Below are positions 31,872-40,637 of a stretch of DNA of 64,000 nucleotides, in pieces. This DNA is from Dyella lipolytica (GTDB lineage: Bacteria; Pseudomonadota; Gammaproteobacteria; Xanthomonadales; Rhodanobacteraceae), in the NCBI RefSeq assembly GCF_030160075.1, contig NZ_BSNQ01000003.1, forward strand, positions 1,610,328 through 1,674,327, read 5' to 3'. The translations under genes and the position numbers were made by a program. Position 1 is the first letter of the stretch; each line of letters opens with the position of its first letter. The notes below the pieces were generated by a model that saw nothing but the letters and a program-made list of their open reading frames with translations, ran no database searches and was not told the DNA's origin.

Positions 31872-32804
31872 CTAATCGTCGCCAAGATTCTTCAGAAATG
31901 TGGCGGATGGGATGAAGAACAGCGTCCCGGTCACGGCTTTACTGTAGTCGAGCAAGCGATCGTAATTGCCCGGCGGCCGGCCGACGAACATGTTCTGAAG
32001 CATCTGTTCAATGCGGTGTGGGGATCGTGCGTAACCGATGAAGTAGGTACCGAAATCCCCTTTACCGACTTCACCAAACGACATGTTGTCGCGCACGATT
32101 TCAAGCTGGCTGCCGTTCTCCACGATCGTCGTCAGCGCATTGTGTGCGCTCGTCGGTTTTACCGAGTCGTCCAGTTCGATGTCGGCCAGCTTGGTCCGGC
32201 CAATGATCTTTTCCTGCTGCTCTACGGGCAATGAGTTCCAGTGTTGCAGGTCATGAAGATACTTCTGAACGATGACGTAGCTTCCGCCAGTGAACGTCGG
32301 ATCTTCATCGCCGATGATCGCGGCGTCTATCGCCGCCTGGTCCACCGGATTTTCCGTACCGTCGACGAAGCCGATCAGATCGCGGCCGTCGAAGTAACCG
32401 AAGCCGTGCACCTCGTCGACCGTGATCACGGCATCGCGAAGGCGAAACATGATTTGGGTCGCGAGCTCAAAGCACAGATCCATACGCGAAGCGCGTATAT
32501 GCAACAGGATGTCCCCGGGTGTGGCGACGGCATGGTGCTGGCCCCGTATTTCTTGGAACGGGTGAAGATCCTTGGGCCTCGGCTGCCCGAAGAGCGAATC
32601 CCATGCATCGGAGCCAACGCCCATCACGCACGAAAGGTTTCCTCCAAGATCACGGGAACCCACCGCACGCACAAGTCCGGCCAAGTCGCCACAACATGCC
32701 CGGACAGTGTCACGGGACTGAGGTTCGGGCTTCAACGTGAGCACGAGAAAAATAGCGGCGTGCGTAAGCTTGGCTACGACCGGCTGCGAAATAGCGGACA
32801 CGCT
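31872..32804 (-). CDS. Dye-decolorizing (DyP-type, YfeX-like) heme peroxidase
   Basis: About 310 residues. The class motif is GFVDGTENP (catalytic Asp), preceded by EVHGFGYFDGRDL; KPTSAHNALT carries the probable proximal His and IVRDNMSFG the distal Arg, followed by GTYFIGYARSP. No signal peptide, so a cytoplasmic enzyme. The start is chosen at a GTG with GGAG six bases upstream; a TTG three codons before is possible. It uses H2O2 to oxidise dyes or porphyrin-like substrates. Convergent with the NTF2-like gene. Confidence 0.88.
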   Translation of the reverse strand, partial: SVSAISQPVVAKLTHAAIFLVLTLKPEPQSRDTVRACCGDLAGLVRAVGSRDLGGNLSCVMGVGSDAWDSLFGQPRPKDLHPFQEIRGQHHAVATPGDILLHIRASRMDLCFELATQIMFRLRDAVITVDEVHGFGYFDGRDLIGFVDGTENPVDQAAIDAAIIGDEDPTFTGGSYVIVQKYLHDLQHWNSLPVEQQEKIIGRTKLADIELDDSVKPTSAHNALTTIVENGSQLEIVRDNMSFGEVGKGDFGTYFIGYARSPHRIEQMLQNMFVGRPPGNYDRLLDYSKAVTGTLFFIPSATFLKNLGDD

Positions 32805-32890
32805 CCACTCCAAGTTTGTTGTTTCAGTAGTTTAATCACGAGGCGATCCCTCGCAAGGCAGAAACCACAACCATTTGCGCCTGTTACGAT

Positions 32891-33370
32891 CTAGCTGGCT
32901 GGCTGGTCCATCGGTACCAGCACGCCACGTTTGAGCGTGCTCAATGCCACCCGTGTCTGGAAACGTCGCACATTGGCGTTTTCTCCCATCATCCTTTGCA
33001 TCAACGCATCGAAGTCATCGACGTCGCGCGCTACCACAATCAGTACGTAATCACCCGCACCAGTGACGTACCAAGCCTCCTGGATGACCGGCTCGGCCGC
33101 GATCCACTGCTTAAGACTGGCTAGCAGTTCGGGACGCTCTCGCTCCACCTCGACATCCACGATCATCGTCAACGGGCGACCGACGCTGATCGGGTCCACC
33201 ACTGCCACTTCTGCAGTGATGACGGCTTCGTCACGCATCCGTGCAATGCGACGTTGCACCGCCGATGCGGACAGACCGATCTCGGTGCCAATCAGCTCGG
33301 CCGGGCGGCGTGCGTCCTTCTGGATGACTGCCAGGATTCGTCGGTCAAATTTGTCGAGATCCATGGCCAT
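32891..33370 (-). CDS. Lrp/AsnC-family transcriptional regulator
   Basis: 159 residues: HTH (LDKFDRRILAVIQKDARRPAELIGTEIGLSASAVQRRIARMRDEAVI) and a RAM domain (SVGRPLTMIVDVEVERERPELLASLKQWI, WYVTGAGDYVLIVVARDVDDFDALM). It differs from the Lrp protein at 30724. Divergent from the GST gene with a 124-bp gap, the usual regulator/enzyme layout. The start at 33370 is taken as the first ATG of the conserved domain; upstream spacing of the ribosome site is poor. Confidence 0.9.
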   Translation of the reverse strand: MAMDLDKFDRRILAVIQKDARRPAELIGTEIGLSASAVQRRIARMRDEAVITAEVAVVDPISVGRPLTMIVDVEVERERPELLASLKQWIAAEPVIQEAWYVTGAGDYVLIVVARDVDDFDALMQRMMGENANVRRFQTRVALSTLKRGVLVPMDQPAS

Positions 33371-33494
33371 CTGTATGCAAAACCTGCGCGAGTCGAGGAA
33401 AAAACCTGTCTTTCCGCAAATAGTCGCGGGCTGGCCGCGCGGCCGAAACTTAGCATAGGCCACACCTTTCACCAACTTGGAACGCACTCATCTC

Positions 33495-34154
33495 ATGCGG
33501 CTCTTGTATCAGTCACATTCGCCCTACGCTCGCAAAGTTCTCGTCGCCGCCCACGAGATGGGCTTGGTCAGCCGACTCGAAGTGATTCATCACGAAACGA
33601 GCCCGACCTTGCGCAATGACGAGGTGTTTGCTCTCAATCCGCTAGGCAAGGTACCTGTGCTCGTTTGCGACGACCACACGGTATTAATCGACTCCAGCGT
33701 GATCTGCGAGTACCTGGACGGATTGCACAACGGACGAAAACTCCTTCCCGCACCCTCTGCGCAACGCTTCCTTGCCCTTCGTAACCAGGCGATTGCCATG
33801 GGCATCGCCGACGCCGGTATTGCCGTTCGTTGGGAAACCGAACGCCGACCTGAAGCGGTCCGCTGGGCGCCGCTGCGTGAAGGCCATCTGCAAAAGATCA
33901 TGGCATCCTGCGATTTCCTTGAAGGGAATATCGATCAGGAGAAAGAGCTCGACATCGGTGACATCGCATTAGCCACCGCGCTCAGCTGGATAGCGTTCCG
34001 ACAGATCTACGAATTCCAGCTGGGGCGACCGCGACTCGAAGCTTGGTACCAGCGAATCAGCATGCGTCCATCAATGATGGCCACGCAGCTCGAAGGCGAT
34101 ACCGTCGATTGCGACATACACGCCGCATACAACCAAGAGCCAAGCGACGCCTAG
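33495..34154 (+). CDS. Glutathione S-transferase family protein
   Basis: 219 residues: thioredoxin-like N-terminal domain (MRLLYQSHSPYARKVLVAAHEMGL, NPLGKVPVLVCDDHTVLIDSSVICEYLD) and a helical C-terminal domain (DIGDIALATALSWIAFRQ). The SHSPYARKV start places it among the bacterial GSTs with Ser/Tyr at the G-site. The likely substrates are electrophiles. It is divergent from an Lrp-type regulator. Confidence 0.9.
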   Translation: MRLLYQSHSPYARKVLVAAHEMGLVSRLEVIHHETSPTLRNDEVFALNPLGKVPVLVCDDHTVLIDSSVICEYLDGLHNGRKLLPAPSAQRFLALRNQAIAMGIADAGIAVRWETERRPEAVRWAPLREGHLQKIMASCDFLEGNIDQEKELDIGDIALATALSWIAFRQIYEFQLGRPRLEAWYQRISMRPSMMATQLEGDTVDCDIHAAYNQEPSDA

Positions 34155-34165
34155 GGGCCTACGGA

Positions 34166-34942
34166 TCAATAACCCATCAGAGGTACTGCTACATGCAGTA
34201 CCAAGTCCGCGCAGAAATGGGCCAGCATGGCGTGTTCCAGTCCGTACTTCCAAAATAACGAGCCCGTTACCAGCCCGACCAACGCATTGAGTAAGACGAT
34301 TTTGCCGATCAACATGGGCGTATGGCTCATGCCTATTGTGAAAGCGTATGGCAGATGACCTACGCCAAATAGCAACGCCGCGAGAATGATCGCTAGCACA
34401 AACATCCAGGATCGTGTCTGCCGTCGATTGAATAAGGCAAGCAACCATACAAGCAGACTCACCATAAACAGGCGCAGCAATATTTCCTCAGCCGTCCCAC
34501 CGTATAAGGACGCGAGGGCGCCGCGCCAAGCTTGTTCCGCACGCGACATGCCTTCGATCGGCGATCCCACTCTTGGGCCCCAAAAAGCCAGCCCCGCTGC
34601 CAGCGCGCCCGCCAGCACTCCTGCAAACGCAGCTAAACGCCAGTGCGTACGAACAACCGGTTCGGGCCGAACGTGATACACGAAAGCGCGTAGCCATGGT
34701 GCATCCAAGCCGTATTGCAGCCCCAAACTCAACCCAAGCCACCCCAGCAACAAGCACGGAACACCCGCCTGCACGACAGCGATGACCAAGAACGGCACAT
34801 GCAACTTGGACATAGCCGCCGGCGCGGTCATGACAAGGTACGGCTGCAGGGCGAGTGTCGCGATGACGGCAAAAGCGCTGAGCACCAACGCGAGTTTCAG
34901 ATTGGATCTACGCGTCGATGGCAAGGACAATGCGACTGACAT
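34166..34942 (-). CDS. CPBP-family intramembrane metalloprotease
   Basis: 258 residues with about 7 membrane segments. The Abi/CPBP motifs are visible: EEILLRLFMVS (EExxxR, about 165), HLPYA (a single His, about 210) and HAMLAHFCADL (about 240), the zinc-binding residues. These proteases often process membrane proteins or prenylated peptides, and some confer bacteriocin immunity. AAGGAG precedes the ATG at 34942 by seven bases. Its stop is 11 bp from the convergent GST stop. No associated peptide gene is seen. Confidence 0.88.
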   Translation of the reverse strand: MSVALSLPSTRRSNLKLALVLSAFAVIATLALQPYLVMTAPAAMSKLHVPFLVIAVVQAGVPCLLLGWLGLSLGLQYGLDAPWLRAFVYHVRPEPVVRTHWRLAAFAGVLAGALAAGLAFWGPRVGSPIEGMSRAEQAWRGALASLYGGTAEEILLRLFMVSLLVWLLALFNRRQTRSWMFVLAIILAALLFGVGHLPYAFTIGMSHTPMLIGKIVLLNALVGLVTGSLFWKYGLEHAMLAHFCADLVLHVAVPLMGY

Positions 34943-35046
34943 GGTGCCACTCCTTGGTTCAATCAATCTAGAAATTCGATGATTGCTTGCAACGGAAGCT
35001 ATTTACTTCAGACCGATGTTTGCGCTTTTTTTCGGCGATAACGTAT

Positions 35047-35238
35047 TCAATCATCATCTTTATCAGTCACCGGCTTCGTCTTCGCCGCTTTCAGCCGACC
35101 ATTTTTATAAAGCGCTTGCCGCAGCACAAACTCGATTTGCGCATTGACACTACGCAGCTCATCGTCAGCCCAGCGCTGCATGGCGTCCAGGACGCTTGCA
35201 CTCATCCGCAACGGGTAGGCTTTTTTTTCGGCGCTCAT
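35047..35238 (-). CDS. Arc-type ribbon-helix-helix DNA-binding protein
   Basis: 63 residues. KKAYPLRMSASVLDAMQRWADDELRSVNAQIEFVLRQAL has the ribbon-helix-helix pattern of Arc-like repressors: a short beta strand then two helices. The C-terminal tail is highly charged (KTKPVTDKDDD). It follows the SPFH gene by 7 nt, in a two-gene operon. Such SPFH/RHH pairs recur in many bacteria; the regulator may repress the operon. Confidence 0.85.
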   Translation of the reverse strand: MSAEKKAYPLRMSASVLDAMQRWADDELRSVNAQIEFVLRQALYKNGRLKAAKTKPVTDKDDD

Positions 35239-35245
35239 GTCGCCG

Positions 35246-36115
35246 TCAATTGTGTAGCGTGCCGGTGTTTATTACCGGCTGCGTGCCACGCTCACCGCAC
35301 AACACAACTAGCAGATTGCTGACCATCGCCGCCTTCCGCTCTTCGTCGAGATCGACGACACCCTGCGTGCGAAGCTTGTCCAGCGCCATGCCCACCATCC
35401 CTACCGCACCTTCAACAATGCGTTGACGTGCAGCGATGATGGCGCCTGCCTGCTGGCGTTGCAGCATGGCCTGGGCGATCTCCTGCGCATAGGCGAGATG
35501 GCTTATGCGCGCCTCGCTTATCTGCACGCCAGCCTTGCCGAGCCTCGCCTGAATCTCATCGCGAAGGTGATTGTTGATGACCTCACCGTGGCTGCGCAGC
35601 GAAGGTTTGCCATCGTCGTGAGTGTCATAGGGGTAGCTCTGCGCCATCTGACGCAACGCCGACTCGCTTTGAATTTGCACGAAATTTTCGTAGTTATCGA
35701 CACAGAACGTCGCCTCAGCCGTATCGACGACCTGCCAAACAATGACGGCGGCTATTTCGATGGGATTTCCGTCACTGTCATTGACCTTCAATTTGCTGCT
35801 TTCAAAATTGCGAGCCCGCAGGGAAATCCGGCGCCGGGTGCAGAATGGATTGGTCCAGCGTAGCCCCTCCAGACGCACCGTACCCGCATACCTTCCGAAC
35901 AACTGCAGCACTTGCCCTTCATTCGGGGCAACCTGGAAAAAACCCTTCAGCAACAAGGCAATAAGCGCGAAAGTTGCCACGCCGACCAGTGCAATCCACG
36001 GGGGCAAACCACCGGGGCCCGCATGGGCAAAGAAGCCGATGCCGCACACGATTAGTACTAAGCAAAAGGCGATAAATGGAATGCCTGCGATTGAAAACCC
36101 ACTGCGCTCGTTCAT
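35246..36115 (-). CDS. SPFH/Band 7 domain membrane protein (RHH-linked)
   Basis: 289 residues: two membrane segments near the N-terminus (SIAGIPFIAFCLVLIVCGIGFFA, ALVGVATFALIALLL), then a Band 7 domain (FFQVAPNEGQVLQLFGRYAGTVR, LEGLRWTNPFCTRRRISLRARNFESSKLKVNDSDG, EIAAVIVWQVVDTAEATF) and a coiled coil (RISHLAYAQEIAQAMLQRQQA). Such proteins organise membrane patches. It is the first gene in an operon with an RHH regulator. The inverted repeat at 36146-36160 lies 30 bp upstream. Confidence 0.9.
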   Translation of the reverse strand: MNERSGFSIAGIPFIAFCLVLIVCGIGFFAHAGPGGLPPWIALVGVATFALIALLLKGFFQVAPNEGQVLQLFGRYAGTVRLEGLRWTNPFCTRRRISLRARNFESSKLKVNDSDGNPIEIAAVIVWQVVDTAEATFCVDNYENFVQIQSESALRQMAQSYPYDTHDDGKPSLRSHGEVINNHLRDEIQARLGKAGVQISEARISHLAYAQEIAQAMLQRQQAGAIIAARQRIVEGAVGMVGMALDKLRTQGVVDLDEERKAAMVSNLLVVLCGERGTQPVINTGTLHN

Positions 36116-36145
36116 AACTAGGCCTCCTCAGGATGGCCTAGTTAT

Positions 36146-36160
36146 ATATCAAAATGATAT
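36146..36160. promoter_or_regulatory. Inverted repeat ATATC-N5-GATAT
   Basis: A small AT-rich palindrome between the SPFH and YceI genes. It may be the operator of the RHH protein encoded downstream; RHH sites are usually short inverted repeats in core promoters. Weak on its own. Confidence 0.4.
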
Positions 36161-36166
36161 CACTTT

Positions 36167-36874
36167 CTAGTGGCTCTGGCCGGCAGCAGTCGACAACGGC
36201 GGTCCATTGAACTCGGCCTCAATAGATACGTCGATCGAGTCGCCCACACCCATCGTGGTGCCCGGAGCGGGTACGCCGTATCCCATTCCGAAATCCGAGC
36301 GCTTGAAGGTTCCATGCGCGGAAAATCCAACGCGAGCGTGAGGGTCCATATCGGCCATCCCCGCATACCCTCCGTTGTAAGTGCCGGTTAGAACCAGTGG
36401 CCGCGTGACGCCATGCAGATCCAGGGTGCCCTCGATTTCAAACGATTTGGCGCCGGTCATTCGAATCTTTTCCGAGCGGAAGACGATCTCGGGAAACTTT
36501 TTTGTGTCGAGGAATTGAGGTCCTTGCACGATGTCCGTGCACATCTTCGGCGCCGCATCCATTTCCAACGACGCGGCGTCGATGGTGGCCACGAGCTTGG
36601 ATGCAGGTATGTTGCTCGGGTCGAACGTCAATGTTGCATCGAAGCGGCTAAACCGCGTGGTGTAAGTCGAGAACCCCATGTGGCTAACACGAAGCTGCAG
36701 ACTCGCGTGTGCCTTATCGATCTGGTAGGCGCCAGCGGGTGGTGCAGTCACTGGAGGCATGACGGGTGGTGCCGGCGAGTCGGCAGCACGGGACATGGTG
36801 CAATACACACCGAGCAAGATGGCAACCGAGCTGCTGGCAAGTCGCCGAGAAGCTGTTCGGATAGTGTTGTTCAT
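36167..36874 (-). CDS. yceI: Secreted YceI-family lipid/isoprenoid-binding protein
   Basis: 235 residues: signal peptide (SSVAILLGVYCTMSRAAD), a proline-rich linker, and the YceI lipocalin-like fold (GAYQIDKAHASLQLRVSHMGFSTYTTRFSRFDATLTFDP, SKLVATIDAASLEM, LDTKKFPEIVFRSEKIRM, VTRPLVLTGTYNG, HGTFKRSDFGMGYGVP). The family binds polyisoprenoid lipids in the periplasm. The cap of 10-15 prolines near the N-terminus is longer than usual. It is monocistronic. Confidence 0.9.
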   Translation of the reverse strand: MNNTIRTASRRLASSSVAILLGVYCTMSRAADSPAPPVMPPVTAPPAGAYQIDKAHASLQLRVSHMGFSTYTTRFSRFDATLTFDPSNIPASKLVATIDAASLEMDAAPKMCTDIVQGPQFLDTKKFPEIVFRSEKIRMTGAKSFEIEGTLDLHGVTRPLVLTGTYNGGYAGMADMDPHARVGFSAHGTFKRSDFGMGYGVPAPGTTMGVGDSIDVSIEAEFNGPPLSTAAGQSH

Positions 36875-37056
36875 GGCAAGTTATTCCGTATAAGTTGAAA
36901 GGTCGCGATCAGGGCTGCCAACGGGGTCGGTCGCGCTCATGTTCCGCAGCTTGCGCTCCCCTGTCGGTGCCGGGTGTCGTACGCCTCAGCTGCGTACTCT
37001 TCCATCTATGCAACGAACGACTCATAGCCAAATCGACACATAAGCCAAGGGGCTAT

Positions 37057-37245
37057 ATGGCGGCTTCACCGAGTATCAACAATGACGGTGAACATACGAT
37101 GTGCCTTTCGACAGTAGCAGTCAAATTAGCGAACGCGACGGCCATGAATACCAAGGGTAGCCACGCGATCTATGTCTCGAACCCGAAGGTTGTCGCGGCG
37201 CTGATCGAACAAGCTGCGAAGAGTGTGGCGACTGCATCGAATTGA
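37057..37245 (+). CDS. Small hypothetical ORF
   Basis: 62 codons from an ATG with AAGGGG about five bases upstream; a hairpin lies 57 bp after the stop. The product (MAASPSINNDGEHTMCLS...) has no recognisable domain. The frame is open further upstream without support. The case for a real gene is weak. Confidence 0.3.
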   Translation: MAASPSINNDGEHTMCLSTVAVKLANATAMNTKGSHAIYVSNPKVVAALIEQAAKSVATASN

Positions 37246-37301
37246 GCGTCGAAGGTGATGCCGGCAGCGATCACTGCCGTGTTTCACTGCACTAAAACCG
37301 C

Positions 37302-37328
37302 AAAGGGCGCGGATCGTCCGCGCCCTTT
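37302..37328. terminator. Perfect 12-bp hairpin near the TonB receptor 3' end
   Basis: AAAGGGCGCGGA-TCG-TCCGCGCCCTTT, 3-nt loop, 51 bp past the TonB-receptor stop. The stem ends in AAA/TTT, so it may work in both directions. Confidence 0.75.
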
Positions 37329-37378
37329 GTTCTGTTCGTCGCCGGCAACCTGCTGCCAGCGCTGAGTGACAAGTGCGA

Positions 37379-40300
37379 CTAGAAAAACTTCTGCTCGTAC
37401 TTGAGGTAAATGACACGTCCAATATCGTATTGCGGGTTGTAGGGATAGTCGCTGTAGCCATCCGTTCCGGTGGGTCCCAGCGGGCCTGCCACACTGTACA
37501 CGCCGGTGTATGAGAGCGGCGCTTTGCGATTGAAGATATCGGTGGCACCGAACGCGATGCGACCTTTCCACGGTGCCTCCCAACTCACTTGCAAATCATT
37601 GAAAGCAAGGCCGCCTTGCCGATTCAATCCATTCGGCGAGTTGACCAAATCCTTAGCGGGATTGTTGCAAGGGAGAAACTGGCTCAATGCCGGGTTGGGC
37701 GGAACGCACGGCTCGGACAGCGATGAGTAGTAACGGATCGTCCAGGTCGCACCGAAGTGTTTGTAACTCCAGTTCAGATTGACCGTGGAACGAAAGCGCC
37801 ACAGCGGACCGAGCACGGTGTCGTAGGCACCTAGCGTGTTGGAAATGATGGGGCCACCGGGCACGGTCTGCTCCCTCACCGAATTGATATAGGTGCTCGT
37901 CGAATCGAACTTGAATCGACCGACGGGCGTTTCGGGGAACAAGTAGGTTAAGTTTAGATCTTCGCCCCGTTCTTCCACAAAGCCCTGGTTCACTAGCGCT
38001 TGCAGCAGATTGACCACTTGCCCCAGGAACGGACCTGCTACCGCCGAACGTTGGAATTGCGAACACTGTTGTGTCTCGGCCAACAAGTAGCAGTTGTCGA
38101 GAATGCTGGTAGCCGTTGGCAACGTGATGACGTTGGCGATCCTGATGCGGTACCAGTCGACGGTGACATTAAGGCCGCTGAGATAATGCGGGCTATATAC
38201 GATACCCGCTGTATAGGTCCGCGATGTTTCGGGTTTCAGGTTGGAATTGGCACCGGTGAAAAACGGCGTGGTGCTGGTCTGATCGGGCGCGGGAATCGGC
38301 TGGCCATTGGGATTGAGCTGCGTAAAACCGGGACCGACCGCAGGCACCCCAGCAAATCCATTGACGCAGCGCTGCCGGACTACGGCATTACCCGTCAAAC
38401 CAAAGTTGACGTCGCAAGGGTCGGTATAGTTCGTGAAGCTCTGCAACTTACCGCCATACAGATTGGCAATAGCCGGCGCGCGAAAACCGGTGCCGTAACT
38501 GGCGCGAACCAGCAGATCGTTAATCGGCTGCCACGATAGCTTGAACTGATTGTTGTTGGTGTTGCCGAAATTGGTGTAGCGCGAAAAGCGGTGCGCGAGG
38601 TCGACGTTCAGCAGTTGCGCACCAGGCATGTCCTTCAGGATAGGAAAGTTCACTTCGGCGTAAGCCTCGTTGAGGCCATAGGAGCCACTGCCGCGGTTTT
38701 GTTGCAGATTGGTGTTGAGACCAAGCTGCGTATACAGATCTGGCGTGGCGCCACCGGAGATATCGCGGTGATCGGCGCCCACGGCAAACGTCGCATCACC
38801 ACCACCCATGGATTGCGGGAGCGTGAACATGTCACCCGTCAGATCTACGTTTACGGTTTTCATCACACTGTAAGACCGCGTGCCGGCAATGATATTCAGA
38901 TAGTTGATTTGGGCTGGCGTAATGCCACCTGCGCCGGAAAACGGATTGAGCGGTACACAACCGGCAATCACATTGCCCGGTGTGCCGCACTCCACCACGC
39001 CGCCAGGCCCCATGAAAGATGGCCCAACAGCTTGTTCAAGGTGGACCAAATTGAGATTGCCTGGACCAAAACTCGATTGGGTGTATCGGAAATTGCTGTA
39101 GCCAGCATCCCAGTTGAACCCTCTATCACCGAGCGAAAAATCACCCTCCAGGCCAAAACGCCAGCCGTATTGCTTGACCTTGTCCGTCGTCAAGCGATTG
39201 GGATATTGCAGCGGCAACAAGAATTCAAGATTGTTACCCGGCAACGGGTTGTAATAGCTCTGCGAGGACAGTGTCGGGAAATAAACCGCCGGGAATGTCC
39301 CCACGGGAAGACCAAGCGCTTGCGCCAGATGCGCACCATTTGCCGGTGTCAGCGAGCTAAGTTCATAACCGCTGGTGCTGTTGGTGGCGCTGTTGGTGTT
39401 GTACGTGCCGGTCAACGTCGCCGTGATGTGGTCGGTCAGCTTGTAATCGCCTTTCAAAAAATAGGACCGCAGCCGATTGTCCGGAATCAGCGTTTCGAGG
39501 AACGCCGAGTTTTGGTAGTCATTGTCGAAATAAGGCGACGGATATTGAGCGCCGAAGGTGTTGACGTGATAGTTGGCAATATCCAGTCCGTTCTGGCCCA
39601 TGTTGACGGTGAGCGGACCATTGGCCAATTGCGGCAAGCTCACCGGCAGGCCTGTCGCAGGATTGAGCGCACCGGTGATGGTGCCGAAAGGCGAAGGGAC
39701 TACCTGGCTCTGGGGATAGTTCGGTCCAAAGCTGAAAAAGCCGTATTTACTGTAGTCGCGATCGTTCGCGTTCAGCCCATTGGTGTTTTGGATGGTCATG
39801 TTGACCAGGAACGAACCTCTGGAGAACTTCTTGCCGCCAGTGAGGCTGAACTGGCTGGACTGACCGTCGTTTTCCGGTGAATACATACTGTTGTACGTAT
39901 CGAGTTGTAGACCATCAAAATCTTTTTTAGTGATGATGTTGACCACGCCGGAAATAGCATCGGAGCCATAAATCGCCGAAGCACCGTCCTGCAGAATTTC
40001 AACGCGATCGATGATCGAGCTGGGGATCGTGCTTAGATCGGTTTGGCCGAAAATATCCGTGGTCCAGCGCTGACCGTCGACCAACACCAGTGTGCGCGGC
40101 GCACCAAGGCCGCGCAAGCTTACGTACTGGCCAACAATATTGCCCAATGCGCTTTGAGTGCTGGTACCCGAAGAGCCCACAGAGGAAACGTTCTGCAGGA
40201 TCTGACCGACACTCACAAAGCCCTGTTGTTGAAGCGCTTCATGCGTCAGTTCAGTAACGGGTTGCGCCGTTTCCACATCGACGCTGCGAATCATCGAGCC

Positions 40301-40555
40301 GGTGACGGTTATTCCCTGCAACGTCACGGTTTTCTGTGTGGATGGCGGGTTGTTCGCGTTTTGCGCTTGTGTTGCCTGTGACTGCGTATTTGCCTGCGAA
40401 GGTGATGCTGTTGAAGGAGTTGTCTGGGTACTTGTTGCGGAGGATTGTTGTCCGGAAGTCGCGGTTTGTGCCGCTGCCACCGTCGTCAATACACAGCTCC
40501 CAAGTACCAACGCCATCCGTATGGCGTCTGCCATTTTTTGATGTCGTATGTTCAA
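37379..40555 (-). CDS. TonB-dependent outer-membrane receptor
   Basis: 1058 residues: signal peptide (MALVLGSCVLTTVAAAQ), a Gln/Thr/Ser-rich linker, plug domain (QGITVTGSMIRSVDVETAQPVTELT, VGQYVSLRGLGAPRTLVLVDGQRW, SSIIDRVEILQDGASAIYGSDAISGVVNIITKK) and a long beta-barrel ending in YLKYEQKFF (terminal aromatic). This is the omp_rec/TonB plug layout. No Oar-type N-terminal carboxypeptidase domain and no FpvA-type signalling domain are visible. The TTG start at 40555 has GGGAG eight bases upstream. It follows the secreted 237-residue protein in the same direction. Confidence 0.93.
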   Translation of the reverse strand: MNIRHQKMADAIRMALVLGSCVLTTVAAAQTATSGQQSSATSTQTTPSTASPSQANTQSQATQAQNANNPPSTQKTVTLQGITVTGSMIRSVDVETAQPVTELTHEALQQQGFVSVGQILQNVSSVGSSGTSTQSALGNIVGQYVSLRGLGAPRTLVLVDGQRWTTDIFGQTDLSTIPSSIIDRVEILQDGASAIYGSDAISGVVNIITKKDFDGLQLDTYNSMYSPENDGQSSQFSLTGGKKFSRGSFLVNMTIQNTNGLNANDRDYSKYGFFSFGPNYPQSQVVPSPFGTITGALNPATGLPVSLPQLANGPLTVNMGQNGLDIANYHVNTFGAQYPSPYFDNDYQNSAFLETLIPDNRLRSYFLKGDYKLTDHITATLTGTYNTNSATNSTSGYELSSLTPANGAHLAQALGLPVGTFPAVYFPTLSSQSYYNPLPGNNLEFLLPLQYPNRLTTDKVKQYGWRFGLEGDFSLGDRGFNWDAGYSNFRYTQSSFGPGNLNLVHLEQAVGPSFMGPGGVVECGTPGNVIAGCVPLNPFSGAGGITPAQINYLNIIAGTRSYSVMKTVNVDLTGDMFTLPQSMGGGDATFAVGADHRDISGGATPDLYTQLGLNTNLQQNRGSGSYGLNEAYAEVNFPILKDMPGAQLLNVDLAHRFSRYTNFGNTNNNQFKLSWQPINDLLVRASYGTGFRAPAIANLYGGKLQSFTNYTDPCDVNFGLTGNAVVRQRCVNGFAGVPAVGPGFTQLNPNGQPIPAPDQTSTTPFFTGANSNLKPETSRTYTAGIVYSPHYLSGLNVTVDWYRIRIANVITLPTATSILDNCYLLAETQQCSQFQRSAVAGPFLGQVVNLLQALVNQGFVEERGEDLNLTYLFPETPVGRFKFDSTSTYINSVREQTVPGGPIISNTLGAYDTVLGPLWRFRSTVNLNWSYKHFGATWTIRYYSSLSEPCVPPNPALSQFLPCNNPAKDLVNSPNGLNRQGGLAFNDLQVSWEAPWKGRIAFGATDIFNRKAPLSYTGVYSVAGPLGPTGTDGYSDYPYNPQYDIGRVIYLKYEQKFF

Positions 40556-40637
40556 GGTAGATACTCCCTTTTTACTTTGAGTGTGATTACACGCCTGCTA
40601 ACTCCCTTGGTTGTTGGTTCTTATTGGTTGGTGGTTC

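Noticed and set aside
34166-34942. CPBP protease as part of a bacteriocin immunity system
   Set aside because: No small peptide gene or ABC exporter lies beside it; family membership alone is not enough.
38591-39880. A 429-codon plus-strand frame
   Set aside because: It lies wholly antisense inside the TonB receptor coding sequence and has no domain or ribosome site; a shadow frame.
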